A stretch of DNA of 64,000 bases. Source: Ganoderma boninense. Its lineage: Eukaryota; Basidiomycota; Agaricomycetes; Polyporales; Polyporaceae. The notes under the pieces are model-generated. The model had not been told where the DNA came from and searched no databases. It saw nothing but the letters and a program-made list of their open reading frames with translations. The stretch lies in assembly GCA_002900995.3 (NCBI GenBank), contig CM035307.1, forward strand, positions 3,968,001 to 4,032,000, written 5' to 3'. The position numbers and the translations under genes are program-made. Shown here piece after piece: positions 22,953 to 34,624 of this stretch (position 1 is its first letter; every line of letters starts with the position of its first letter).

Positions 22953-23546
22953 TCAGGCCAGAAGCGAGCGAACCTTGCGACGGACCCGCCGGCCGCGGTG
23001 GTTCCAGAAGACCGAACCAGTCGCATCTGTAGCGTCGATGACCACGAAGCCGTCGAGGATATAGTCGATGTCCGAGTCCGAGGCGCTCGAGTACGCATCG
23101 GGCCAGAGTCGGTCGTCGTTGTCGTTCTCGCGTTCTGTTGGAGCCGAGGCCCCCGTTGCCTCGGAGGCCGAGTCGCCAGGACCATCGACGCCAGGCCCGA
23201 AGTGGATGGGGTAGCCCGCCCCACCCACGACGGACCCGCCGCCAGCTGCCCCTCCGGCCGCCTCGTCCTCGTCGCTGTCGTCACCTGCAAAGCGGGTTTC
23301 CTGGAGCACGCCTGCAGACGCTCTGTTCCCGGGCAGCTTACCGGCTCTCTGGAGCTTCTCCCAGACCCGGATCTCCTCCATCATCCACGCGTCAAGCGGC
23401 CGCTTGACGAAGGTGCCGGTGTCGGTCTCCGGGTCGGTGGCGAGGGTGAAGAAGGGCCTGCCGAAGGGCGCGCGGGCCGCGGCACCTGGCCGGAGGACGG
23501 AGGTTGTGCCGGACTTGCAGAGGGCTTGGGAGGCGGCGTAGGACAT
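22953..23546 (-). CDS. Unrecognised small protein family, copy 2
   Basis: A single open frame of about 197 residues from ATG 23546. It shares with 17352-18048 the N-terminal block (LRPGAAARAPFGRPFFTLAT, then DPETD), the helix with WEKLQRAGKL, and the C-terminal block DGFVVIDATDATGSVFWNHR. The middle differs: a Gly/Ala-rich, acidic linker with SDIDYILDG. Copy 1 has an intron just after the shared block; here the frame reads on to a stop (RSLLA). A minus-strand frame at 22689-22898 (MQSVFEPLVALLPS ...) could be an additional 3' exon if a weak GTTCGC donor is used. An ATG-proximal run of GAT/CAT triplets lies at 23547-23566. Function unknown. Confidence 0.68.
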   Translation of the reverse strand: MSYAASQALCKSGTTSVLRPGAAARAPFGRPFFTLATDPETDTGTFVKRPLDAWMMEEIRVWEKLQRAGKLPGNRASAGVLQETRFAGDDSDEDEAAGGAAGGGSVVGGAGYPIHFGPGVDGPGDSASEATGASAPTERENDNDDRLWPDAYSSASDSDIDYILDGFVVIDATDATGSVFWNHRGRRVRRKVRSLLA

Positions 23547-24214
23547 GGTGATGATGATGATGATGATGAGGGGGCGAGGAGGAGGAAGAGAGGATAGAGC
23601 TCTGCTCAGCAGTACTAGGGAAGGGAGAGACGGGAGTGGATGGTGGTAAGGGTGCAAGGTAGGTGGGGTGTCAGCCGCTGCTTCGAGGCTGTCGTATGTA
23701 TCCTTCACCGAGTCGGGCTCGATCTGCATGGTCGACTGAGTTGCCTCGGCCTCCTCCTATACCATGGGCTATCCTTCCAAAGGACATTTGTTGAGTGAGA
23801 GGATGGCGATGCGGGCATGAAAGTGTCCGCCGGGCAGTGCCCAGGGAGGACAGGTTATCAGAGCTGAAAGCTGTATGGCCGTGGAGCCTGTCGGTATTAC
23901 CGGATTCCACGGGCTCTACTCGACATACCTCTGGATCAACTGAAGGGTCACTGGTCGTTGGTTGGGCCGCGGGCGGGCGGGCGACCAACCACGAAGTTAA
24001 CTCCACACTGTGACCCTGCACAGCCTCAGGGATCGGATAAGCTCACTATAAGCTCTTCCTCGCGCCACTAGCAGTGGCACAGCTGATGCCCCACCATGGT
24101 CCCGCTGACGAGAAGATGTAGTTGCAGAACCAAGACTAAAACATGTCACAGCGATAAATTAGAAAAAAGCAAAAAAGCGCAAGTTCAAGCTACTGTCACT
24201 GCTACTGCTTCGGC
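23547..24214. other. Intergenic; nothing identified
   Basis: Short triplet repeat (TGA)n at 23549-23568 in the 5' leader of the preceding gene; otherwise no gene or structure supported. Confidence 0.45.
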
Positions 24215-25753
24215 TCATCCATCCCCAACATACAATCTGAGCGGCTGGAACCCCGTCGACCCAAGGCTGCCCTTGCGCCCCACGCCCGCCCCGAGCGCGA
24301 ACCCGCCCTCCTCCTCCTCCCACGACCCGAGCTCGTCCGAGTCGACGCGCGTCCCGAGCGAGAGCCTCGAGAGCACCGGGCACGACGACACCGACACCGA
24401 CGCGGTGCCGGACTCGAGGCGCGACGGCGTCGCGAAGCGCACGGTCGAGAGGCGGTTCGCGCCGCGCGTGGTCGACGTGGGGCGCGTGCCGGTCGTGCCC
24501 CCAGGCCCGTTCAGGTGCAGGCTCTGTCCCGGGATGCCCCTGTCGAGCTGCGACTTGTTGAGCGCGACGAGGACGACGATCAGCATCGGGTAGATCGCCT
24601 GTCGGGCGGGGACAGCGCGCGTTAGCATCGCATCCGTGCGAGGGGAGAGTGAGAGGAAGGGGAAAGGAGACGCACGATCGCGGGGGCGAGAGCTGCTTCG
24701 TGGATGTACGAGACTCCGCGCCAGAAGCGCCCTTGGGGGCTGCCCACGGTGTCGCATATGTGGTACGCCAGGACGAGCAACTAGGCATTTCGGGCGTGAG
24801 CGACTAGATGCGCGGTGCCGATGCCACCAAAACGTACCCAGATGAGGCAGTATACGACACCCGATTCAACCAGGAGGGCAAGCATCCTCACCACGTTTGT
24901 CGTGCTCCGTCTGGCGCCGAGATGTGTACGCAAGAACGACCTATGCTGCCTGTAACCGTTCATGAGGGCGAGTGAGGCGAGACGATGTAAGGAACACAGG
25001 ACGTACCATGCCTTGTAGCCGATGAGCGATGTGGAGAACGTGTTGGTGGTAAGGGAGAATGCGACGGCCGCAAGGCCCCACGGATCTCCCGTGTAGACGA
25101 TGGGGAGGAATGGGCCCGTGGTCCTCTCCGCCACGTGAATAGACGATGCAGTTGAAATAATGCCAAGAACTGGCGCATACCATCAAAAGAGTAAGTTCAG
25201 ACGGACGGAACGGATTTTGATGGATCAGACGCACTGAAAGTGTTGGAGAAGAGGAAACAACAGATTCGCCGAATGATCCTGTTATCGGGGTACAAGACGC
25301 GAGCGCGCCACCAGACTATGCTGTCTCCAATGCATATCTGAAGGGGACGTTCCAAAGGACTCCGTCAGCGGACGGAATTCAGGGACGATGTGCGGGGTCG
25401 TACATTGATAGTGAACGTGGCTGACATGACGCAGTACCATGTCTCCAATCCCCTAATGTGTCCCGCGGCCTGAGCTCCGGAGTACGATGTCGAGAATAGG
25501 CCAGCGGTAGCATTGGACAGTGCGTTGTTGGAGCTGACCACGTAGCCAAGCGCCGCCGCCCAGTACACCACAGATGACGCGTAGAGCAGTATGGTGCCGA
25601 GAAGTAGTAGCTTGTGTCCGATTCGTTTCACCCCTTGGGAGCTGCGGAGAAGCACGCGTGTCAGTTCTTCTGAGCTAAAGCAGGGATAGCGCAGACGGGA
25701 ATACGCGCACATGAGGATGTACGTCGAGGTCGCAACAAGGAGCGTAAGAATTC
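24215..25753 (-). CDS. Seven-helix membrane protein, 5' end unresolved
   Basis: Exons 25753-25711, 25641-25404, 25337-25235, one ending at the GTACGT donor near 25010, 24949-24838, 24780-24676 and 24598-24215 join in frame. Hydrophobic segments in order: LTLLVATSTYILI; LLLLGTILLYASSVVYWAAA; YCVMSATFTINICIGDSIVW; CCFLFSNTFILGIISTASSI; GLAAVAFSLTTNTFSTSLIG; VRMLALLVESGVVYCLIWLL; IAIYPMLIVVLVALNKSQ. That makes about seven helices plus a hydrophilic Ser/Thr-rich tail. Conserved-looking elements are GDSIVWWRARVLYP and SLIGYKAW. The architecture matches a large uncharacterised membrane-protein family that I recall as expanded in Agaricomycetes; I know no assigned function. The first exon is not found: the frame upstream of 25753 meets stops, and 130 bp further on there is a 100-N gap, so the start may lie in or beyond the gap. 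Confidence 0.7.
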
Positions 25754-25888
25754 CTGTGGCCACTGTTAGCTCAATTTGATATACAAGCCCTTGGGCGCGA
25801 GGATGTCAATACGTACCACAAAGCACCCGTTGTCAGTCTATGTGGTTGTGCAGGTTTACGAGGCTTGGATCACCGAGTGAGGGGCGAG

Positions 25889-25988
25889 NNNNNNNNNNNN
25901 NNNNNNNNNNNNNNNNNNNNNNNNNNNNNNNNNNNNNNNNNNNNNNNNNNNNNNNNNNNNNNNNNNNNNNNNNNNNNNNNNNNNNNNN
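25889..25988. other. Assembly gap, 100 N
   Basis: Exactly 100 undetermined bases, the usual placeholder for a gap of unknown size. Confidence 0.99.
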
Positions 25989-28900
25989 GCGATGGTAAAG
26001 TACAGGTGGTGTAGCGACTGGACTGGCGGCAGCGCCTTCACTCGGACGCCGGGCATTCGAACCTTCCTGTTGCGGGCATCGCGCACGTCGGTTTCTAAGC
26101 CGTCGGGCACGTTACGTCTATCAAGCCAATGTTGGGTGGCACGGTCGTAAACATCATTACGTTCTGGTTCCATGGATTCACACCGGTTGCCACAGGATGC
26201 AAATGTATCTAGCGGATGCATCCGTATAGGTTAGGCTAACCTAGCGGATGCATCTGCCACACTGACAACCTACGCCAACTGCGGGCCGACTCGACTCGAC
26301 GTTGGCCATCTAGGGTCCACCACGACGACGGCATCCATACGCTCGGCGTTCAGACTCCGCACGGAGGCGAACAGAAGCCAGGAACAGCGTGCAACGAGCG
26401 CGCTGAGGTCGGTGGCCGAAAATAGGCATCCCCAGGCGGAACCGCGGCGCACCCCACGAGCTAGAGAAGCCGCGAATGACACTCGTCTGCACGATCCCAG
26501 AGCGTCGCTCTGAATGTGGGCAATTGGGCGTACACTGGTCGTTCACGGAGGCCTTTCCTCGAGCATCCCCGATTGGTTGAAGCTGGGCAAGCATCGCCCG
26601 ACGGGCGAGGTCTGTATGTCGCCGACCAAAGCCTGCGCAGGAAGAGCTCTGTTAGTCCCCGCCATGACCACGATGTTGGTGCAGTGAGCAGCGAGACACG
26701 TACATTGATCGACCGTAAACTATCCTCTGGAATGCGGCACGTCCCGAGTTGCAACAGAGCGCCTTCTGAAACCACAGGTCCTAGCGAATAGAACCAGCAT
26801 TAGCCTGCATCGGCAAAAACTTGATTATAAATGCTCGATCCAATTGCCCCACCGCCGCCGACACCAATTGTGCCCAACCGCTGTCTTGGTTTGAGCCAGC
26901 TTATGCAGCGAAACGCTCTCGCTGAACGTGCGCAGGAGGACATACAGCTGGCGCAGTCACTGGCCGGCTGAGCACCATCCTTCGAGAATCTCGGCAAAAA
27001 CCAAAATCGGCGGATGCACCCTGTGTCGTAATGGTGGCCCGAAGACGTGGCTTCGGTGACCGCTCCACGGACGTCTCTGGCTAACCAGCCGATCCTTCCT
27101 GGCCGAGGAGTTGAACCCGGGACGAATGGTGCCGCTGTGCGGGACCTGTCCAGGCAGCACGCCCGAATCGGCACTCTCCCACTCAGAAAAGCTTTTCGAA
27201 TGTTGCTGTAAGACAAATGGCGACGGCACCACTATGCAGCACCAGACACAACGCAAAATTCGGCGCGAGAGAAGATCAGCACAGAACGTGACCCGGCGAG
27301 TCGGGATGCAGGGCACGTAGCTCGGGACCCTTAACGACCATGACGTCCGCGGCTCTACCGAGCTCGAGCTAGCATATGGCATGAATTTACCTTTCTACCG
27401 TTCCCCCGGTATCGAGTGGCAGTCGATGGCTGCGAGCGAGCGGGAACTTGCGTGGCCGTCGGGGCATGGTGGTGGTCGGAGATCAAGGTGTAGAGCGCCT
27501 AAGACCGAGGCCCGTCCCAATAACTGGCCTCTGCTCACGCCGGTCATGCACGCACGTCAATCGTTCTCCCTTCCACATTGTTCAGCATACAACGCCCATT
27601 CCGCGTGCATACAACAGACTCGACGCCAGTATTTCGAACACCGTAAGCAGGGCTCGCGCGGAAGGTGCGCTCATAACTTGCATTATGCCCGAGTCTCCAG
27701 GTCGGAACCCTCGAAAGAAATTCTATTCGCAATGCGGATGCATGGCAGTGGCCGAGAGTACGGTACACATGCTAACCTACTTGTAATCAATCATCTGAAT
27801 GCCGACATCCCCCCGAGTCCCCCGCCCATCCCAACTGCGGGCGGCTCGCTCTTACCGTGCGGGCTCAGCCGCTGGCCGCCGCACGACTGCTCAGGCCTCA
27901 GGATCCGGCTGCTGGGCATAGAGTGCTGGCACTGAAAGTATGTTTCGACCGTCAGCTTCGCCGCCCAACTCGTCCGGGTTATACAATTATTACTTACAGC
28001 GGGGTGACATTCGCCGCCGGCGTCCTTGGCGGAATCTTCGGAGCCGTCTCATTGCTGCGATTTTGCGTGCGCGCATTCGTTTGCTATTCCTCTTCTAAGT
28101 GATAATGGTGAACAGCCGCACGCACGTTGTTCCTCGCTGATCGGCATAGCGAGCTCACAGCGTCTCCAAGGCGGAGGTAACTTGGCGGCCTCGATTCAGT
28201 CCCGCGGAGCAAAACCAACTCCCCGCGCCCGTCGTCCTTCGCCGCCCGGGTTCAGTCCGGACGATGTGTCCCTGCCTGTCGGCGAAGCTGTCTGTGATGT
28301 ATGTCGGCGGCGATAGGGCCCGACGATGATGATTGGTTCCCGACACACCGCACCTGCCAAGGGTCATGCTCTCATCCGCCCCCGCCATGCCTTGTATCCG
28401 TCGGAGCAAAGGCAGGTCGCGGTCGGGCACTCACGCCGCAGCTAGGAGCTCGCTCGAGCACGCATCCCAGCTGGTTTTCATTTTGCGCCGACGGCGACGA
28501 TGAGATGGCGGATTCGCACATGCTCTGGGACTTGCCAAATGAACGCAAACAACCTCCGGCCGCAAGGCCCTGGATGGTTGTTGTTTATGATCCCTGCACT
28601 GGTGAACCATGACAGTGCGGTTGCGGTCAGACTCGCTGACGGGAGTTCGAGAGGGACCGTGGATACGCACGCCCACTCGAAACGAAGCGCGGAACCCGGA
28701 CATCATCCAGGGTCCCGGACGTCCTCTCTGTTCGCCTCCGTGACTGACTCCCTTGACCGCGGTCCTTCCCGGCCATCCACGGCGTGCAAGATTTACCGTC
28801 GTCCACCCGAGCGACACGTCCAAGTACACAGGGCGTGGAATGCACTGCAGCCCGGCGCACAGATCCCTCATGCAGAGGTCCGTCCTGTCTATTCGACATG

Positions 28901-31102
28901 TCAGCAATATCGGCTCATCCCAGACAATACACTGCATACCTGCCTCACAACCTGGTTGGAGCACAGGCAGACGGGCAGGGCGGGGACCGCGACGCACGGG
29001 TAAGAGAAGACGTCCGTCGCACACGACCATGGCAGGCTTCTCGCCGAGAAGCAGACAGCGCCGTTCCGATGCGCATCCTAAGCGCGAAAGGAAGTCCGCG
29101 TCGAGACGCGGTGCCCACCAGCAGACCGCACTCCCCGCTCGAGAGTCGACCCCGGCCGTCCTCCCGACCAGCGACCACAGAACAGGGCCAACAACGCCTC
29201 CCGTCCGGCGTCGAGGCCCAGACCTCCGACACGGGAGACCAGCAGTGCGGCGAAGGAGAGGACGGCCAGCAGGAGCGGCGTCGAGTCTGGTCTGGATAGC
29301 ACGAATCCGGGTGCGGACTCTCAGACGCTGCGGGAGGCCTAGAAGGCCTGCAAACTGACGGCTCAGCGCTTGTAATTGCCACTCACCACTGATCTGGAGG
29401 CGGACAGACGACCGGCCGACAGAACGTCGGCGGAAGAATGCGAGAACCCGCATCCTAAGCGCGAAAGGAGAGCTGTTGCTGCACATCGGGCGAGTGCTCG
29501 AACGAACGTGGCCGTCGACTGTCATTGTTTTGATGGCAACGTAAGGGTCCGGGAGCAAGGAGGTCGTGTTCGGGTGTCGAGAAGCACACAGACGTCTGGG
29601 AGAGGCCGAGGATGGTTGTCGTCTATGCCTCGGACGAGATCCACCCGTCGCTCCTCTGAAAGCGGCGAGCGAGACGTATGTGCGGCACTGGCCGCCGTCA
29701 AATACGCAGGTTAGGTGCTGCTGCTGCGCGGTGCACACTGCGCCAGAGGCAGCGCGGAGCGACGGACGGCGGGGCGGACAGGGTCCTTGAGGAATCATCA
29801 TCGGTAAAATTATTCGGGCGCCATCGTTGAAAGCGGACGAACGTACCTGAAGATTGGGGTTCTTCGACGGTGACGTCCCCGCGTGCGTCCGGGCCTGGGC
29901 TCTGCTCTCGGGGAACAGGCGGGGTCCGAGGAGAATTTACGAGCGGTGGAAGTCGGAGGAGACGGCAGCGGTGGGGGGACCCGAGAGAGACCAGGTCGGA
30001 GATAGGCCGTGGACGGACTCGGGATGGCGTGGACAGGCGTGCACTGTCCGGGCGAGGAGTGGTCCGTGCGTGGAGGTTGGGAGGCGAGGAAGGTATAAGG
30101 AGAGGGAGGAGGGATGCAGCTCCGGGCAGACCTCGGTCGAGTGTTCCTGTCGCCCTCGCCCTCGCCCTCGCCCTCGCTGCTGTCGCGCCCGTCACCCGTG
30201 TGCGAGCACTGGACGAGCTGATGATCATGGTCAGCTGAGACCCATGTTGTGTAAGTCGTATATGCGCTGTCAAATTGTGCACGTACTAATGTCACGGAAA
30301 CTGTAGGGCGGAAGGCGAGAACGAGGTACGTCGATTGTCTGTGCCGCTCGACGTCTTTAACACTCACGGTTCGGAACTTGTGCAGGGGGGGCGGTGGAAA
30401 AGAGCGATGGAGGTCGCGGGGTGGGAGGGCAGGATTACGGTTTGTGCAGTGCTGTACGGTTCGTCGGGCGATGTGCTGGGCAGGGTGGGCACACTATGTA
30501 CGTACTCTGTGAGTCTGCGCACGCTCCCGCCGCGGCGGGTCGTTGGCGGGGCGGGATGCTCCGAGAGTCGGGCTTGTGGCTGAGCGGGGAGACGTCGAGG
30601 CGCAGTGTGCGGATGTGTGCTCGAGTGGGCGGGCGTCGAGGTGGGTCGGGCAGCAGAAGAACGCGGGGTGCGTCGGACGAGGCCTGCGAGGCTGTGCGAG
30701 TGAAAGCCGTCCCGCATTGCGAAACGAGCGAGATCCCGCTCGGAAAAAGACGTCGGCGCGACTGTGGCGGGCGAGTCTCGCGTCGCGAGAGCAGACAGCG
30801 ACTCGGGGCTGAGCGTGAACACGCGCTGGAGATCTTGAGAGGAGCACCGGATCGGAACGCGAGCGTTCCATGCGGAATTCCAAGAAGGGGGGGCCTGGCG
30901 GCCCGGCCCCCGCGCCCCGCAGGCTGCGGGGACAGCGCGACAGGTGCGAGAGGCGCTGAGGCGTCGATGCTCTCTCTCGTCCTGTCATGGCTGCGTCATG
31001 ACTGCCTCTTGGTTCTAGCTAACGGAAGCTAACAACAGCGCTTTCTTTCCATGTACCCCGCTCGTCCCGCGTGTTTGCAACTGGCGGTTGCTATGTAGCA
31101 AA
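25989..31102. other. 5.1 kb without a supported gene
   Basis: GC-rich, with many chance open frames on both strands (the longest 456 codons, 28431-29801 minus) but none with convincing splice continuity or motifs. Recognisable pieces: a 14-bp direct repeat (CTAGCGGATGCATC) at 26209-26222 and 26241-26254; a 20-bp direct repeat (GCATCCTAAGCGCGAAAGGA) near 29078 and 29451; a CCTCGC hexamer array at 30150-30177. Minus-strand fragments near 26600-26780 and 29120-29300 carry short hydrophobic stretches and splice-like sites vaguely like the membrane-protein gene before the gap, so decayed copies of that family are possible but unproven. Confidence 0.4.
30150..30177. repeat. Hexanucleotide tandem repeat (CCTCGC)n
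   Basis: About four and a half perfect copies of a six-base unit in non-coding DNA. Confidence 0.8.
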
Positions 31103-32052
31103 ATGTTCATCGGCGGGTTAAACTGGGATACAACAGATGGTACATACATCACGATGGTCTGCTCTTCCGTGTGTAGTAGTGCTAAACGGTGGTTGCTGCA
31201 GAGTCGTTAAGAAAGTACTTTACACAATTTGGCAAGGTCGAGGCGTGCACGATCATGCGCGACGCCGCGGGTCGCTCGCGGTGCTTCGCGTTCCTCACGT
31301 TCGAGGACCCGGCGTCCGTCAACGCCGTCATGGTCCGCGAGCACTTCCTCGACGGCAAGATCGTATGTCCCTGTGCCGTAATCGTCCCCGGGCCATCGTG
31401 ATCACTCATCCGTGTTTCTTCTCTTCCATCTCCCTCAGATCGACCCGAAGCGCGCGATCCCGCGGCAGGAGCACCAGCGTGCGACGAAGCTGTTCATCGG
31501 CGGGCTGCCCGGGTCGGTGACGTCCGAGTCGATGCGTGAGTTCTTTGCGCAGTTTGGCAAGGTCGTCGACGCGACGGTCATGCTCGACCGCGAGACGGGG
31601 CGGAGCAAGGGCTTCGGGTTCGTCTCGTTCGAGAACGTGAACGTCGAGCCCATGCTCGGCTTCGGGAACCTCCAGATCGACGGCAAGCTGGTGCGTGGTC
31701 ATTTTCCCCGTCCAACTTCCACCTCTCGTCACACCAGCAATCCTCGCAGATCGACGTCAAGCTCGCACAACCCCGCTCGCAACGCGAGGGCTTCGCCGAG
31801 AACGGCGGACAGAGCGGCGGACAGAGCGGCGCACGCGGCCAGTTCGCCACTGGCGGCGGCGGCGCGTACGGCAGCCAGAACTACAGCGGCCAGGGCATGG
31901 GCGGCCAAGGACAAGGCGGCGCACAGGGCGGCGCACAGGGCAACGGCGCGTCGTTCGACCCGCAGGCGCTCGCTCAGCTCTACACGCGCATGATCTCGCA
32001 GATCGGCGGCATGACCCCTGCGGCGATGATGGGCGGCATGAACCCGCGATGA
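31103..32052 (+). CDS. Hrp1-like two-RRM RNA-binding protein, truncated copy
   Basis: Exons 31103-31139, 31202-31362, 31439-31690 and 31750-32052 give two RRMs. RRM1 has RNP2 MFIGGLNWDTTDESL and a variant RNP1 RCFAFLTFEDP (Cys where Gly is usual); RRM2 has KLFIGGLPGSV and KGFGFVSFENV. The linker IDPKRAIPRQEHQRATK and the segment after RRM2 (IDVKLAQPR) match the Hrp1/Nab4-DAZAP1 type that binds mRNA 3' ends and shuttles between nucleus and cytoplasm. Oddities: the ATG falls exactly at the start of RRM1 and is preceded by a splice-acceptor-like CTATGTAG, so the acidic N-terminal region of such proteins is missing; and the Gly/Met-rich tail hits TGA at 32050-32052 while the expected repeats continue to about 32342 in shifting frames. 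Probable pseudogene or misassembly. Confidence 0.7.
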
Positions 32053-32345
32053 TGGGCGGGCAGTACGGCGGCAGGGCATGGGCGGGATGGGCATGCGGGG
32101 CGGACCGATGATGGGGGGCCGGGCATGGGCGGCATGGGTATGGGCGCGGGGAGGGATGGGCGGGGGGATGGGCATGCAAAATGGGCCGGGCTCGCTGGGA
32201 CCTAACGTCCCCCGCGGTCCACGGAACGCACCGACGGGCCCGAGTGGAGGGTGGGGCCGCAGAGGGCGGGACAGAGGGGACAGCACAGCTACCACCCGTA
32301 TGCGCGGTGAGCTGCGGGTGTGCGCGACGTCGTGCAGGACGGGTT
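32053..32345 (+). pseudogene. Frame-broken Gly/Met-rich tail of the RRM protein
   Basis: Downstream of the TGA, the sequence still encodes GMGGMGMRGG-type repeats and then NGPGSLGPNVPRGPRNAPTG, but pieces lie in different frames (switches near 32046, 32070, 32120 and 32150, each in G-rich repeats). This is what the C-terminus of an intact Hrp1-like protein would look like after several indels. Confidence 0.55.
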
Positions 32346-33312
32346 CCTTTTAATTTAGTTCGTAGATCGTTCGTACGCTATGGACTGTTGTTTGAGTAAT
32401 GTCTGTATGTTAACGTTATGAGCGAGCTGTGAGGGTGATATACACACTCTACCTATGCCTCCGCCGCGGCTCGCCAGCCAGGGTCTTCATTTCCGGTGAG
32501 TTGCCTTTCGGCTTTAGACTTCGGATCCTTGACGAATAGCAGGTGAGACGCAACCTTGAGCTAGCTTAGGTAAGTCACAAACCACTAGTTGCTACTGGGT
32601 TGTTCTCCCGTTCTTCGACTGATTTTGGCCTCCGTTTAGGGACGCATAAGCTAAACCTGCCATTATCCGACTACGAATACCTACCACGCTTTGCGCAATG
32701 TGTGAAACTTCAAGTTCCTGACGACATACGTGATGTCTCATGGTAGAGTTTCACGCCGCTTTCATCCCCACGGCGCTAAACATCGCCCAGCAGCTCGGCA
32801 CAGCAACCACTTCGGCAGTCAACAACGCCAGCATCGCCTCCTCCACAAGCCGCCGACGCTGCGTCATTCGGCTGGCGTTCAATCCGTCTGAAAGGGCGTC
32901 ATGGCCAGAGCTCGGTTGGGCAAAATCGCAAGCCCGGCTTGTTCGCAGTCGTGTCTGGGATCAAAGAGAGCGGTACTTGGCGGAACAAAGCAGGTGGGCA
33001 ACATCGCTTTCTGGTGGTGTCCACGAGCGGGTTATGATGCGCGCATGGTTTTCCCCAAGGAGCAACCCGACCAGCGGAGCCCGGTTTCAGCCCCGTCCTA
33101 ACACGATCGGATTTGTCTGGGCGTTCCAGCCTCACCCAGGTTATGACCTGCAGTGCTGAGGGAGATGTCGCAGTGGCACCGCATGCTGGATCTAACGAAA
33201 ACGCATGCGGGGACAACATGAACGCAGTTGTTGGCAATGCAATCCGGGTGAGGTCATGTTCTCTTGGGCCAGTATGGCCTCTCAGCGCACATACTGATCG
33301 CCGTGGACAAGG
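32346..33312. other. Intergenic; nothing identified
   Basis: No supported gene; ends in the promoter of the chitinase gene. Confidence 0.5.
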
Positions 33313-33319
33313 TATAAAA
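33313..33319 (+). promoter_or_regulatory. TATA box of the GH18 gene
   Basis: TATAAAA 158 nt upstream of ATG 33477, followed by a long CT-rich leader (33345-33470). Confidence 0.65.
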
Positions 33320-33476
33320 GAGGGGGAACAGTGCTCGGTGATCCTCAGCTCCCGCTCCCTTGCTACCTTTCGTCTTCACATTTCTCTCTCAAGTCCGCTA
33401 GTCGGCTTGATTTTTAACGTTCTTCTCCAACCACTCTTTGTTACCTTTCTTTCACCTTTACTTACGACCTTAGAGA

Positions 33477-34624
33477 TGTTCACTTTCGCTCGCATGATCA
33501 CTTCCATCCTTGCTGCCCTGACGCTGGCGTCCGTGAGCAGCGTTGTCGTTGCTGCTCCGGCCCCGGCGGACGGCGACGTCTCCTCCATCTCGGCTCGCGC
33601 CGTCGCCCCGAGCTCCCGCTTCGTCATCTACTCCGACAACTTTGTCTCCGGCGTCCTTCCTTCCGCTAGCACCCTCAAGGTGAGTGTCGGGTCCACGCTC
33701 GCTTAGCTAACGCCTCTAATGCATTCTCCTTAGGGCTACAACGTCGTCGCGCTGTCGTTCCTCACCCTCAAGGGCGCCGTAGACCAGGCCCACAACTGGG
33801 CCTCCCTCCCCGCCTCGAAGAAAACGGCGAAGAAGAACGAGTACCACAAGGCGGGCATCAAGATCATCGCGTCCGCGTTCGGCGCGACGGACACGCCCAC
33901 GACGTCGGGCGCGAACGCAGTGAACACGGCGAACAGCATGGCGAAGTGGGTGAAGGCTCAGGGGCTGGACGGGATCGACGTGGACTACGAGGACCTGGCG
34001 GCGATGAACAAGGGCGACGGGAAGGCGGAGAAGTGGGTGGCGGAGTTCACGTCGACGCTGCGGAAGACGCTGCCGAAGGGCAAGTACATCCTGAGCCACG
34101 CGCCGCTAGCGCCGTGGCTTGCGCCGAGCCACCAGTTCAAGGCCGGGGCGTACGTGAAGATCAACAAGAGCGTCGGCTCGCTCATCGACTGGGTGCGTCC
34201 GTCCCCTGCAGCTAACTTGCCATGGCATGCCACCTCTGACCTCGCCTCTCGCCTACAGTACAACGTGCAGTTCTACAACCAGGGCCTGTACGGCGACTGC
34301 ACGGGCCTGCTGACCAAGTCGGGCGGCGCGTTCCCTGGCTCGTCGCTCTTCGAGATCCCCAAGCACGGCATCCCGCTCAACAAGCTCGTCATTGGCAAGC
34401 CTGCCACGGCTGCCGACGCGACGAACGGCTTCATGTCGCCCGCCACGCTCGGCTCGTGCGTGAAGCAGGCGAAGGCCAAGGGCTGGAATGGCGGTGTGAT
34501 GGTCTGGCAGGTCCGTCCCTCTCCCACTCTGTCGCAAGCAAGGTGGCTAATTTTCCGCCGTTTTCAGTACCCCCACGCGAATGCCGGCTGGGTCAAGTCG
34601 GCGAAGGGCGGTGCCTTCCACTAA
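33477..34624 (+). CDS. Secreted GH18 chitinase-type glycoside hydrolase
   Basis: Four exons: 33477-33679, 33734-34192, 34259-34510, 34568-34624 (stop TAA). A signal peptide (MITSILAALTLASVSSVVVA, within the first 30 residues) is followed by a single catalytic domain. The GH18 signature DxxDxDxE is intact in GLDGIDVDYEDLA, with Glu as acid/base; the first strand is RFVIYSDNF, and late barrel strands are NVQFYNQGLYG and GVMVWQ. Length is about 320 residues, a compact single-domain enzyme without a chitin-binding module or Ser/Thr linker. Family role: hydrolysis of beta-1,4 links in chitin or chitobiose cores of N-glycans; the extracellular location suggests wall remodelling or nutrient use. Which substrate is preferred cannot be told from sequence. 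Confidence 0.93.

Noticed and set aside
27080..27130. B-box-like GGGTTCAACTCC on the minus strand
   Set aside because: No matching A-box or cloverleaf could be drawn in the preceding 80 bases.
28431..29801. 456-codon open frame on the minus strand
   Set aside because: Arg/Pro/Cys-rich composition typical of antisense or non-coding GC-rich DNA; no motif, no splice support, and other frames are equally open.
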